Notes under the pieces: model-generated
The model's input: only the letters and a program-made list of their open reading frames with translations
Database searches by the model: none
What the model was told of the DNA's origin: nothing
Translations under genes and position numbers: made by a program
Shown: positions 10,330 through 21,698 of the stretch, one piece after another
Layout: each line of letters begins with the position of its first letter
Numbering within the stretch: position 1 is the stretch's first letter
Assembly (NCBI GenBank): GCA_027563935.2
Contig: JANVAS020000222.1
Coordinates: 6,758,001-6,822,000 of the forward strand
DNA: 64,000 nt
Origin: Costus lasius
Lineage: Eukaryota; Streptophyta; Magnoliopsida; Zingiberales; Costaceae
Direction of reading: 5' to 3'

Positions 10330-13300
10330 TGTAACATCCCTCAGAATCACACCCCACACGCATACAAGTAAAATACGGGGTTTTTAAAAATTTTTACTCT
10401 TCCATTAAAACACAAGAAGAAAGCGGCATCGAAGGACATTACTACGGAACTGAAAACCGCACAGAACTGAGTAGGATCGATTACTAGGAAATAGAAATCC
10501 GGAAATCCAGAAGAAAACAAAATCCGGCAGCAAGTATACTAAATTACTGCTGCACAGACCCATATATCCTGGAACAAAACAGATGTCCACACTACACATA
10601 TGTGGAGAACACAAATTTCAGAAATATTGCAGAAACTGATTATTCAGATACCAAATACAACAATAACTCGGTTACACATTTCAGAATAAGAACAATTGTA
10701 TTTTCATGACTCCAAAACTCGTATCCAACAATAAAACGAGACAACTATAATATAATATCCTGAAAACAGGCATAAGCCCTCAGGAGATAAAACGTGTCAT
10801 ATAAGTAAGTTAGGCACGCAGGCCTGATAAATCTTTAGAAGACAACTCTTAGAAATTATATGAAACATTAACAAGCATTATAACAAATTAAGTAGCTGTA
10901 GCAATCACTGTCCTGACGTCTCACCTGAAAATATTTAAACAACGGGGGTGAGCTAAAAAGCTCAGTGAGTAAAAGACACTAAAAGCCATCCATAGTACAC
11001 ATCAAAAATATCATGCTTGCAGATAAGACACTTAACATGCACACTCATATTAGAAACAAAACATAATCAAATACAGACAGTTATAACAATAGGCATCAAG
11101 CATGAAGTAGGGTATAAGTATACCAACCCATTCCAACTAATCACACCGCCCAACACCTCTATACGACAGATCGAAACAGAACTACAGAAATCAGAACTAA
11201 CAAACAGAAAGTCAGAATTTTCAGAATCCAAACAGATAGTCTACATCGGAAACAGAAAGGCCACAGAAGGCCTGAAGACCATAGAAGGTCTGATGACCAC
11301 AGAAGGTCTGACCCCACCTCTGCCGAGGACGAGACATGCATGCATATCAGAAACAGAATGGTAGAGGAGGTATCAGTGGGTGGCCCCCGTCTTGTCAGGA
11401 CGTGGCACTCTGGCCTCCAATACTGGTAGAGGAGGTATCAGTGGGTGGCCCCCGTCTTGTCAGGACGTGGCACTCTGGCCTCCAATACCCAGAACAGAAC
11501 AGAAATAGTGGAGGGAGAACGGAAGGTGAGACCAACTCACATCTACCCTTCACTAGTGTCTCAAGGGTCGTAGTAGACTATCAGCACCATTACAGCGCCA
11601 CAAAAGGAGGGTAAGGACACGGAAGAGTGCTACACTAGGGCATAATTTTTACAGAACAGGTCATGCTGAAACGGAGGAGTAGGACTAACTACTACTCAAT
11701 TCTCACATCATGCCCAAAGTGTCTCACAAACCAGAAAATGACACACCCCAATATCCAGTCCTTAACAAAATCACAATTTGCAGAAAATCAAAGCCGAACA
11801 CACTTCATAATTTTTACCATCAACCAGAAGTGATATATGAGTGAATTCCTTGAATTCCTTAGATTTCAGGCAACTATCCTTAATTCATGTCAAACCATTC
11901 TATGTTCTCACAAAGGTTATAACACATTCAAAGTTTCAGAAAATTCACAACATATGTACAGAATAGAAATTTTTCACATAACAAACAATTAAACAAGCCT
12001 AGGAATTATAGGAAAATATATACAGATATTCATTGTAATATTCTTCCCCAAAATTCCTAAAAAAAACGTGAGTCAAAAGAAATCACAGCAAGGGCGAAAT
12101 TTTCAGAATCCTTGCAGAACATACAAATTTCATGAAAATAATTTCAGTCCCCCACTACAGATAATTTTAATTGCACGTTTGTGAAGGAAAATGACAAAAG
12201 CCCCAAAATTGGCCCGAACCATGATTTTCGAAAATTTCCTAAGTTCTTAGTTAAATCCCCAAATTTTGTTTTCTCTATAATTTCTCATCAAGCAAATAAT
12301 TTTAGAAGAACTACAGATCATAACTTAAGAGATTAAACCATACAGGATAAATTTTTCTCACAAAGGAATATTTGTCCGGCACAGGTAAATTTCGAATTTC
12401 ACATATGCATAAGTAAGTAATCTAAAATAGGCAATATGATATTCACAATGAAGCTATTTGAATCTACTTTCCAATAGAACTGAATCCGTCGGATTTGGAG
12501 CTATAACTGGGGAGGTATGGGTGTTCGAACATAGAAAGGTCGGGATTTCAGAATTCCAGAAAACAGATTCGTATATCAGAATTGCGACACAAATTTCAGA
12601 TCCAATAACTAACAGAAAATAGGCGACATGGTAGTCAAAATGAATCCCTTCGAGTCTACTTTCTAATAAAACTGATTTGACAAGATTTCGGGCTATACCT
12701 AGGGAGATATGATGGTTCGAACACATAAAGGTCGAAATCCAGATTTCCAGAAAACTGATTTTGTACAGCTAGATTGCAATACAGATTGAAATACGAATGC
12801 AGCTCGGATATGGTCGATATCACATTCAAATAAAAGCCGAATGTATCTAGTTTCATACAAAATTTATTTCGTGCAATTTGGATATATAGGCTATGAGATA
12901 TTGGGGTTATAGTACACAAAGGTCAGATTAGAGAATGCAGATTTCAGCAGAACAGGATTTTAAAACCCTATAAATATTTGAATTCGTCCCCATAGAAACG
13001 AATATCATGAGATTCAAAACCCAAATCAAGCATAGAAGACACAAGAGACATCGAAATTTGGTTCATACAGATAATCATTGCAAATAACGAATTTTAATTG
13101 AATGATAATCTACAATTTAGCGGATTAGACTCCTTAGGATCGAATTACTCACCAAAAAAATCGTCCACAGAGAAAAACGCCAAGACAGAGGATCACCAGG
13201 AAATTCGTCCACCACCAGTCTGCCACCACTAGTGTCAGAAATTTCAGGAGGCGCCAAGCACAGTGAGGGGCGACAACCAAAGGCGGCTAGGGCAAGAAAA

Positions 13301-13659
13301 CACAAAAGTCGTGAGGGAGAGGAGCCCTCACGCAATTCCTCTTTTTCTCCCACCCCAAAGGGATCCAAGACCCAATAACCCAGTTAACTTAAGTGGAAAA
13401 ATCGGTTTTAAGGCTTACCTGGGCTTAACCACCCCGCGCCACTCCAATAACATCAGTGATATGCGCCACCATGGTGGAAGGAATTCCAGGAGCAAAGAAT
13501 CAAGGTTGAGGGTTCAAATCCCCAACCAAAATAATTATTTTTGCCCTGTAGGAAAAAATTCCTACACTTAGGCAAAAATCCCAAAATTTTAACAGATAAA
13601 AATACAGAAACAGAATTTCTAACCTTAAATCATAATTCAGAAAAATCGAGGGCGTTACA
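10330..13659 (-). repeat. Tekay 5' LTR
   Basis: This copy has the same length as 2251-5580 and no indels. About 23 substitutions were counted by eye, many of them C/T or G/A. It should carry the promoter for the element, but I cannot place a TATA box or start site with confidence. It contains the same tandem repeats (11262-11315 and 11359-11488) and the same T-arm-like sequence near 13504-13530. Confidence 0.93.
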
Positions 13660-14967
13660 ATACCCAGGTGAGAACCTGTTTTAGTCATAGCCATGTGATT
13701 GGATGAAAACAAGTGGTGACACACTTGTCCAATCGGATATCAGTACGGCAAAGAGACTGTAATGCATCTGTACCTAGTTGCGATGATGGGGATGTCGATG
13801 TCGATATCCATTCCAACGACCTGGGTAGCAGCGATGCACTGCTAGGTGCCACTCACTGCTTGTGATGACCTTTGGTCAGCACTGCCAGCGTCAGAGGAAC
13901 CTACAGGGTCGCACACCTTGATACTTGAGTTCTCGTATTGATCGGGAAGCCTTATGATCGAGTTATTGGATAACTCGGATCTAATTAGGAGATTTCATCA
14001 GCGCCAATGGGCCTGATGAGATGGAAGAATGTTATTGGAGCCAAACTTCATTTTTGGCAGGTTGACCCGTATTTGACCATGGTTGGTCACATTTGGATTA
14101 GGGTTGCATTGGATTGGATCCAAGTGCTTAATCAACCTATGCAAAGATGTTTGGGCTAGCTCATTATCCAATGAGGCCCAATAACAAGTTCTCATGAAGA
14201 GATGAGAGGCTAAAAGGGTATAATGGGGAGAAACATGAACCATTAGGCGCTTAGGGGTATAATGGGGTCATGTTGGCGCCTTTGCTTCATTATGGAAGTA
14301 AAGGGCACCTCCCCCTCTCTTCCTAGGATGGAATGCATGCCTTTATGGCATTGCTTGAGGCGCAAGGCAAGGCCTTGGCGCACAAGGAAAGGCGTGGGAA
14401 CAAAAGGTAAGGTTGAATGAGAATTATGGAAATGTCTTGGAGACTTTCCATATCTCAAACCTCCTCATCCTAGCCCTACACTTGTCATGATCCTAGCCAT
14501 TACCCTAACCGCCTCTTGCCCTATAAATATGACCCTAGTCGCCCCCTCTTGTAAGTAATTAATCCTTGAAGGCGTGAACACAAGGAGAGGGGCGAGTGCT
14601 TGGAGCAAGGGCGCATCTTCCATAACCGCAACCCTCTTCCTCCTTTCCTCTTGGCGCAAGGAGATCTAGGGCTTGGCGGCTTGGGCGGTTTTCCCTCTTC
14701 ACTTGGCGCATCTTTTCTCTGAGTGGCGCAAGAGAAGTAAAACATCTCCCTAAGGCTTGGAACTTCTTCCCGAGGCTAGCACCGGGCGTGGAAGAAGAGA
14801 ACTCAAGAGATCCGTGTGTGCGAGACTGCAGAGGGCGCACACTTGGACGCCTACATCGGCATCGCTCCATATTGCTCTTAAGGTATTTCCTAACTCATCG
14901 TGTCGACTCCCTTGCTTGCGATCTTCACTGGGTTTTTGGGACTGGCCTGTTTCGGGGTTTCCCAACA
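13660..14967 (+). repeat. Divergent copia-type LTR fragment
   Basis: The left end resembles the middle of the copia LTRs (ATACCCAGGTGA, CACTTGTCCAAT and GGGTCGCAC blocks) but quickly diverges, so it belongs to a different subfamily. It ends CCCAACA at 14967, where sequence of the main copia LTR family resumes. The left side is cut by the Tekay element, but the missing part is not on the other side of Tekay, so it was lost. The apparent reading frames at 14521-15017 overlap on both strands and show no recognisable domain; I do not call them genes. Confidence 0.6.
14522..14529 (+). promoter_or_regulatory. TATA-box-like sequence in the divergent LTR
   Basis: TATAAATA, followed by a GC-richer stretch, is placed about two thirds along the LTR fragment, as expected for a U3/R boundary. 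This is position and motif only; there is no transcript evidence. Confidence 0.4.
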
Positions 14968-15448
14968 AGTTATCGTTACCGACATTCAAAGGAAACCCTC
15001 AGGGTCGCACAATTTGATGATATGGCTTACTTGAGTCAGATCGTGTGGACTGAATTGTTTGGGTTCAGTTTAAAGGGATTTAATCTCTGATTGTAAGTGA
15101 GATCTGGTCTGATCATGTTTGATTGATTAGGGATTGAGATCGGTAAGCTTCGATCGAGAGAGGTGATGCTAGATCTGTGAGATCAGGAGCATCAGGAGAT
15201 GAACGGTTAGATCTTGAACCTAAGGGTTTGATATGATCTAGACCAAGGGGCTTGGGCTTATTTGGTTTGGTTTGTTGAACCAAATGCAATTGAACCAAAA
15301 GAGAACCGGTTCACTTATGTGAACGCATGGTTCGAAAGGGTGATGGCATTTTGGTCGTTTATGAGTGCATGCTTCCATTTATGGTAAGTCATCATGGCCT
15401 CTTCTTCAAAACGCCTAACGCCAAGCCGTTCACCACTTGACTTCACTT
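14968..15448 (+). repeat. Copia LTR fragment (middle part)
   Basis: It starts at the AGTTATCGTTACCGACATT block, which lies mid-LTR in complete copies, and continues through the AAGCTTCGATCGAGAG block. It is cut at 15448 by the next LTR, which begins TGTTGGGGTATG. The first part is not found to the left of 13660. It is a relic of an older copia LTR that took at least two later insertions or deletions. Confidence 0.75.
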
Positions 15449-17195
15449 TGTTGGGGTATGCCCTTAAGGCTAATGTTTGAGGCCTTGGGATTGTATCAGT
15501 ATCATGTAATAAACTCTTGTGTTTATAAAGGCATGGTTATTATTCAGGTTGTTACCTTGTCTGCTGTAATAAGTGTACTACTGAATAATGTCTCAAAGCT
15601 GTTCAGCTAGGCTGACATGCTAAATGTCCTTAGTCGATATATCTTGGTGAACATGAGACAGCCTTGATATGATTGAGACTAATATGTATTCTAATCTTAT
15701 AGGATGCTTCGAGCATGGAATAAGATGTAGACTCATGGGTACATTGGATGTACTGGACAGACCCTACTAGGATATTCAATTGCTTGTCACAATGTGAATG
15801 ATCCTTGATTGCAACAAGTGGCACATGTCCTCTGACTTGAGATCACTTGTGTTTCTAAATGATGATTGTCATTGTTTTGAGGTAGTTCAATATCATTTGA
15901 AACATAATGGTTATAGACTATCTTGGATAATGATCATGAGTCAGGTTAGGGCACTAGTGATAGATAGAGGATTGCCGTCTCCTTGTTGAAGGAGTGTGGT
16001 GTTCTATAGGGGCCCCCTAGATGAGATGATTGAGAAAGTGTATGGCCATACCCAGGTGACTATGCTCATCTGATCTAATCATGCTCATCATATTGGAGTT
16101 ACAAGCTTGACAGTCTTGTCCAATAAGAACATCCAGTGGCAAAGGAAACATGTAATGCCTAGTGAGTTGATTCACGCTTGTGCTGTGGTTTGGGTGAAGT
16201 CTTGGAAGACTCTTTCCTTTATATCGGGAGACAGTGATGTGTTGCTAGATACTCCTCACTGATCGTGATAACGTGAGTTATCGTTACCGACATTTAAAGG
16301 AAACCCTCAGGGTCGCACAATTTGGTGATATGGCTTACTTAAGTCAGATCGTGTGGACTGAATTGTTTAGGTTCAGTTTAAAGGGAAAGAGACTCTGATT
16401 GTAAGTGAGATCTGGTCTGATCATGTTTGATTGATTGGGGCTTGAGATCGGTAAGCTTCGATCGAGAGAGTTGATGCTAGATCGGTGAGATCAAGAGCAT
16501 CAAGAGATGAACGGTTAGATCTTGAACCCTTTGGTTCAGAGTGAGATCTAGACCATGGCTTGGGCTGGTTTAATTTGGTTCTTGAACCAAATTGAAGTGG
16601 ATTAAAGTTGCTTGAACCGGTTCACAAAGGGTGAACGCTTGGTTCAAGGCGTTAGGCGTTTTTGGTTTGGTTGTGGCGCATGGCTTCATATCTTCCATTT
16701 ATGGAATGTAATGAAGGCGACTTCACCTTAACGCAAAAGCGTTTTGAACGCTCGACTTCACTCTTCTCTTCTCAACGTTCCTCTTTGGGGGCAAAAGGAT
16801 TCGGACGAGGATTCGGACGAGAAGGAGAAGAAGAAGGTTACTCTCGCCAAGCTTCATCTCGAAACACCCTCACGCGACAAGGATTCTTTGAAGTGCTTTT
16901 GCTAGCACAAAGGACTCAAAGAGCAAGCTATCGTCATCGGTTGTGTGCGTCACCTTTGGAGAAGGAGCACTTGAACCTTTGCTTCCAAGGCATCATCAAA
17001 TCGATGGCATTGGTATGATCTTTTAGATCTATTCCTCTTATACAAGTTGATCATATGCTTTTATGATTGCGATCCCATGAAGCCCTATCTTCCGCTTGCA
17101 AAACTCTATATGTGCGCCACAATCAGGGTTTCGGCTTCCCTCTTGAAAGGGGTTTTCTACAAGTTTCGGCCCCCCTCTTGAAAGGGGTTTCTTCA
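15449..17195 (+). repeat. Complete copia LTR without partner (solo or deletion-derived)
   Basis: A full-length LTR of 1747 bp that starts TGTTGGGGTATGCCC and ends TTTCTTCA. It is a longer subfamily member, with a local duplication of a CCTCTTGAAAGGGG-containing segment near 17125-17190. It has the ATG-GCA-TTG mini-exon and GT donor at 17013-17014. No primer site follows: the next base is Athila LTR sequence. Left and right flanks belong to different repeats, so it is not a clean solo LTR with matching target duplications. Confidence 0.85.
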
Positions 17196-18183
17196 GCTTA
17201 AACTTTTATGACTAGATATTTATAAGGATTTCGTTGATTCAATTTTATCATGATGAAGATATTATCAAACGATGAACTCAAGGATCACTTTCGTGCATCT
17301 GAGTTCTAGGAATCTCTAGTGGAGTCTCAAGGATCACTTTCGTGCCCGAGTCTCGCAACTAGTTTTGCTCAAGGGTCTCCAACATTCCGATCTTTGCTTT
17401 CGCACAAGATCTCCACGTTTGACAAATAGACTCGATCTAAAGATTCATGTTATAATTATGGCAATTATCTTACTAGAAAAGATCAAGATGGATCTAACCT
17501 AAGGAAGGGATCCTAACATGCAGTTCTAGGGTTCCAAATTCTCAAGCAATCACCTTTCGGCCTCAAGCAAAAATTCTAAGAACATAATTAATAACATGAA
17601 CTTAAAGAGATTCTAAGCACAGTTAACGCATGACCAAAATCATCATGTTAAGATCAAACTCAACGAAATATTGAAAAAAAAGAAGTTATCTAATCATTGA
17701 AAGTCAAGTGAACTACTTCCCCACGTCCCAAAAATAGTTTAAGCTAGCAAGGTGAAGAGATTACAGAATTCCATAATTTCAGAAAATTGAGATTCAACAA
17801 AAGAAAGAGTTCTCAGAAAATACGACATGGCTGTGAAGTATTTCACAGCTGTAATTTACGAAGAAATCGGTGGCGATTCTTCTTTCTCTGATTTCTCCTC
17901 CAATTCGTCTCCTTTTGATTTTAAACTTTTGGCATGTCCTCTCCTTCACCAGGCGCAGCTTCGGTAGAAAGATCATGGCCGGAGATCGTCTGGATCGAGC
18001 GCGGCGGCAGAACCCTCGGCGGCGGCATGGATCGAGATTTCTCCTTCGACAGTGCACGAAATTTAGGGCTTTTGGTCTCTCTGCAATCCTCTCGTCCAAA
18101 GCTCCCCCTTTGCTTCTTTCGGCTTCGAATATTAAGCCCTGGATCGCCCGCAAGAATCTCCGCAAAAATTGGGCGTGGAAACT
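17196..18183 (-). repeat. Athila 3' LTR, left portion
   Basis: It matches 61767-62706 from CTTAAACTTTTATGAC onward. It contains a hairpin GCTGTGAA/TTCACAGC at 17829-17848 and a GC-rich block at 17950-18170. The last five bases, AAACT (18179-18183), are the left target duplication of element B. Open frames on both strands here recur in the 5' LTR copy and are not genes. Confidence 0.88.
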
Positions 18184-19875
18184 TGTTGGGGTATGCCCTT
18201 AAGGCTAATGTTTGAGGCCTTGGGATTGTATCAGTATCATGTATAAACTCTTTTGTTTATAAAGGCAATGGTTGTTATTCAGTTTGTTACATTGTCTGCT
18301 GCAATAAGTGTGCTTCTGAATAATGTCTCAAAGCTGTTCAGCTAGGCTGACATGTACTTTTGTCCTTAGTCGATATATCTTGGTGAACATGAGACAGCCT
18401 TGATATGATTGAGACTAATATGTGTTCTAATCTTATAGGATGCTTCGAGCATGGAATAAGATGTAGACTCATGGGTACATTTGATGTACTGGACAGACCC
18501 TACTAGGATATTCAATTGCTTGTCACAATGTGAATAATCCTTAATTGTAACAAGTGGCACATGTCCTCTGACTTGAGATCGCTTGTGTTTCTAAATGATG
18601 ATTGTCATTGTTTTGAGTTAGATCAATATCATTTGAAACATAATGATTATAGACTATCTTGGATAATGAGCTTGAGTCAGGTTAGGGCACTAGTGATAGA
18701 CAAAGGATTGCCATCTCCTTGATTGGAGTGTGATGTTCAAAAGGGGCCCCCCTGCATGAGATGATTGAGAAAGTGTATGGCCATACCCAGGTGACTGTGT
18801 TCATCTGATCTAATCATGCTCATCATATTGGAGTTACAGGCTTGACACGCTTGTCCAATAAGAACATCCAGTGGCAAAGGAATCATGTATGCTTTGTGAG
18901 TTTGATTCACACTTGTGCTGTGATTTGGGTGTAGTCTTGGAAGACTCTTTCCTTTATATCGGGAGATAGTGATGTGTTGCTAGATACCCCTCACTGATCG
19001 TGATAACGTAAGTTATCGTTACCGACATTTAAAGGAAACCCTCAGGGTCGCACAATTTGATGATATGGCTTACTTAAGTCAGATCGTGTGGACTGAATTG
19101 TTTGGGTTCAGTTTAAATGGATTTAATCTCTGATTGTGAGTGAGATCTGGTCTGATCATGTTTGATTGATTAGGGCTTGAGATCGGTAAGCTTCGATCGA
19201 GAGAATGGATGCTAGATCCCTCAGATCAGAAGCATCAAGAAGTGAGCAGTCAGATCTTAAGCCTTAGGGGTTTATTATGATCTGGACTAGTTGCTTGGTT
19301 TATTTGGTTATTGAACCAAATCAATTTGAACCAGCTCATTGAATGAGCGTATGGTTCAATTAAAGAGGCAATTGCGATTGGGGTAATGCATGGTCGCAAG
19401 TGGAGATGGTATTTGCTATTTTTAGATAGCATGTCACATTCGTGACCACCTCTCACGTTGGCTCTCACGACGCTAATCTCTCTCGCCTCTTGCCCCCTTT
19501 CCTCTGGTCTCTTGACACTCGTGTGGTGAAGAGGTTGACGAAAAGAAGAGGAAAAGAAATCGCCAAGCAGAGAAGCTCTTCATCCTTTCCATTCGACAAA
19601 GAACGCTTTGGGACCTTGCTAGCACAAGGAACGCCAAAGGGAGTAGGCGACATCAATTGTGTGCGTCGCTTTGGAGAAGATCTCTTTTGGTCTTTGATTC
19701 CAAGACACCATCCAAGTGATGACAATGGTGAGAATTTTTTTTCTTATCTATTCAAGTTTTCGATAGTTGATCATATAATGCATGCTATTCGATCCTAAGG
19801 AAACCCTAGATTCCGCCTATGCCATTTTATCCTTGCGCATGCTTTAGGGTTTCGCCCCCCCAGTGGGAACCTTCA
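18184..19875 (+). repeat. Element B 5' LTR
   Basis: It starts TGTTGGGGTATGCCC, ends ACCTTCA and is followed directly by the primer site. A TATAAA-like motif lies near LTR position 75 and a TTTATATC motif in the middle, either of which might be the core promoter. A mini-exon ATG-ACA-ATG at 19719-19727 precedes a GT donor. The short frames inside are LTR sequence, not genes. Confidence 0.93.
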
Positions 19876-19877
19876 AT

Positions 19878-19889
19878 TGGTATCAGAGC
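19878..19889 (+). other. Element B primer-binding site (iMet tRNA)
   Basis: TGGTATCAGAGC lies two bases after the LTR end and is complementary to the 3' end of initiator Met tRNA. Confidence 0.92.
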
Positions 19890-20763
19890 CAGGTTGAATG
19901 CATGATTTATATGATTGCTACATGTTTTGTGATCCATGTTTCAAATGTTTAGATCTAGGGTTATCAACATGCGAAAATACATGTTAACTTGTTTCATGCC
20001 GAAACTTGTTTTTGTTTGTTTTGCTTGTTGGCGCATCTTAGGTTTTATCAGAAATCTATATCACTTGCGCGACCTTCACTAGATCTAAGGCCTTACTTTA
20101 AACCCTTAGACGGGTTATTAGGGTTGAAGTCATCCTCTAGGTTAGATCCAACCAGTCTGATCAGACTATCTGACAACCTAGATGGGTTGACCAGATAGCA
20201 CCTGTGCGCAAGCACGTGGTGGCTATAGGTCGACTGCGGACAGGCGTGTAGCGATGTCTGATTGAGACAACCTATGAACGCACATGAGTTAGGCCCGGTG
20301 TCACACCCGCTTGCCAGACCTCATTGTGGTCGTTCAGCCCATGGCGCATGCATAGTTGACCACTGGGTCGACTCAAGTCAGTTAGGACTTGGTGCATGTA
20401 AGGGCAGTGGATCTGACTAGGACTGATGAGTGGATCCCTAGTAATGGACCGTTGTAAGGTAGTAGGGCGTATAAGGAAATTAAAATTGATGCCAATGGGG
20501 TTTTTCAAAAAAAAATTTAATTTCTTGATTGGATCACATGATGATTGATTCCATTTGCTTGTTTATTTAATCTTATGTGGGCTGCCCGTGTTTAATGTGT
20601 GCTGTGCTGGGGCCTGCGTGCCTGGTTAATTTTGTAAATTATTTTTATATTGTGATCTGTGCATCACATTGCATTTAATTTATAAAATGTAATTGACCTG
20701 CGAGTCAATCTTGTCTAGATAGATTAATTTGTAAATTAGTCAGACAAGAGCACAGAGCACACT

Positions 20764-20822
20764 TGGCAGAGGCGCATGCAGCAGTGGCTTGACCAGACGG
20801 GAGGTCCAGGGTTCGACTCTGG
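20764..20822 (+). other. tRNA-like module (A box plus T-arm/B box) in the copia leader
   Basis: TGGCAGAGGCG (20764-20774) fits the pol III A-box consensus TRGYNNANNNG. About 45 bp on, GGTTCGACTCT (20810-20820) is close to the B box. It sits in a T-arm-like hairpin of a 5-bp stem and 7-base loop at 20806-20822. No full cloverleaf can be folded by eye, so this is not called a tRNA gene. It may be a captured tRNA-derived (SINE-like) piece. Confidence 0.4.
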
Positions 20823-21164
20823 GACCTAGCGCATGTACCTGGTGGGTGCACCTGAGCTGCAGATGGCGCTTAGGCTCTGGTATGGGCCAAATGAGCAGCT
20901 AAAGCCCCATGAAGAAAAGCATGTGAAGACTTAAGTTAATTAAGGTCTTACTTAGGTTTCATGGGCGTTTACCGCATAAGATCCATGCTTTCTTTTATTG
21001 TCTAATAATTAGAATTGCATGATTTATTTATCTTCTGCTATCACCATAGGAATTGCATGATAGTCAAGAAGATAAAAGACCGTTAAAATCCAACGCTAAA
21101 ATATCAAGCTCGAAAGCCTTCTGAATCGAAACCTCACTGTTCTGACTATCGTTGGAGCCGTGTT

Positions 21165-21395
21165 GTACCCACTCAGTGGGTACGTCCATCTATCTTCAGA
21201 CGGTGCGGGATTACACCTGCGTGTTACAGAGAAGGGATTTATCGCTTCTCGTTGCTCAGCATAGCACGTGGTGGTCCAGGGAGTAGGTCAGGTCAGCTTG
21301 ACCATGTAGGCTACATACTGAGCATATGTGAGCTATATGGAGGCAGCCATCTATGGGATCAGAGACTGTGTTGTACCAACTCAGTTGGCACAGTC
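21165..21395 (+). other. Pair of related hairpins in the element B leader
   Basis: GTACCCACTCAGTGGGTAC (21165-21183) is a perfect inverted repeat around one base. The second hairpin at 21364-21395 has an outer stem GACTGTG/CACAGTC and an inner stem CCAACT/AGTTGG around the same central C. Both share the core TGTTGTACC-ACTCAGT-GG. Both recur in C, D and E. Confidence 0.6.
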
Positions 21396-21698
21396 TGCTG
21401 GATTGCCCAGATGAAGGGGAATCGCACGGGTTGGCGATTGGCAGGGACTGCCTACCAGAAATTAGTGCTTGTACTCTCTGTGCATCTTATCTCGCCTGAG
21501 CGGGACGCGGAGACCAAGTATGAAATCTGGATCCCATCTCACTAAAAGAGTGTTACTCTTTCGGACTGTTTTAATGGATTTTTCAGTCAGATAAAATAGT
21601 GAGAAAAAGAATCTTTCTTAAGTCCTGGATTGATTCTATACATTGATACTGACCTTGCTGTTCTTGCATTGTTGTAGATTCCTGCAGCAACGAACACC

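Larger units (their letters stand above)
2251..13659 (-). mobile_element. Tekay-type Ty3/gypsy chromovirus, structurally complete
   Basis: An 11.4-kb element with two 3330-bp LTRs (2251-5580 and 10330-13659). The internal region on the minus strand carries an iMet-tRNA primer site, gag-pro-pol and a polypurine tract in canonical order. The domain order protease, RT, RNase H, integrase and chromodomain places it in the chromovirus branch; the long LTRs and chromodomain favour Tekay (Del). The LTRs have equal length, and I counted about 23 substitutions by eye, which suggests a recent insertion. The 5 bp on either side differ (GATTC at left, ATACC at right), so no target-site duplication is visible and the flanks belong to different repeats. 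The coding frame has two in-frame amber codons. Confidence 0.93.
19728..21677 (+). other. Predicted leader intron of element B
   Basis: The donor is GT at 19728 after ATG-ACA-ATG within the LTR. The acceptor AG at 21676-21677 is preceded by a pyrimidine-rich run and an ACTGAC branch-like motif. Joining the two exons keeps frame through seven codons into the gag ATG at 21699. Equivalent sites with the same phase exist in C, D and E. The 1950-bp intron holds the primer site, the tRNA-like module and two hairpins. Splicing is inferred from sequence alone. Confidence 0.5.
19890..21698 (+). other. Element B untranslated leader
   Basis: About 1.8 kb between primer site and gag ATG, homologous to the leaders of C, D and E. 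It contains the tRNA-like module at 20764-20822 and hairpins at 21165-21183 and 21364-21395. Short frames such as 21252-21545 recur in other copies but in shifting frames and lengths, and show no domain. I regard the leader as non-coding. Confidence 0.8.

Noticed and set aside
14521..15090. Overlapping open frames of 74-103 codons on both strands
   Set aside because: They cross the junction of two LTR fragments, have no recognisable domain and are low-complexity in part.
17870..18202. GC-rich open frames on both strands, recurring at 62366-62697, that could be a captured host exon
   Set aside because: Both copies lie at the same place in the Athila LTR, the frames overlap on opposite strands, and the last codons run into the next repeat.
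20764..20822. A genuine tRNA gene
   Set aside because: There is a T-arm and an A-box match, but no acceptor stem or anticodon arm can be folded by eye.
21252..21545. Conserved frame of up to 97 codons in the copia leader, suggesting a small upstream protein
   Set aside because: The equivalent regions in C, D and E use different frames and lengths, and conservation centres on the hairpins rather than on codons.
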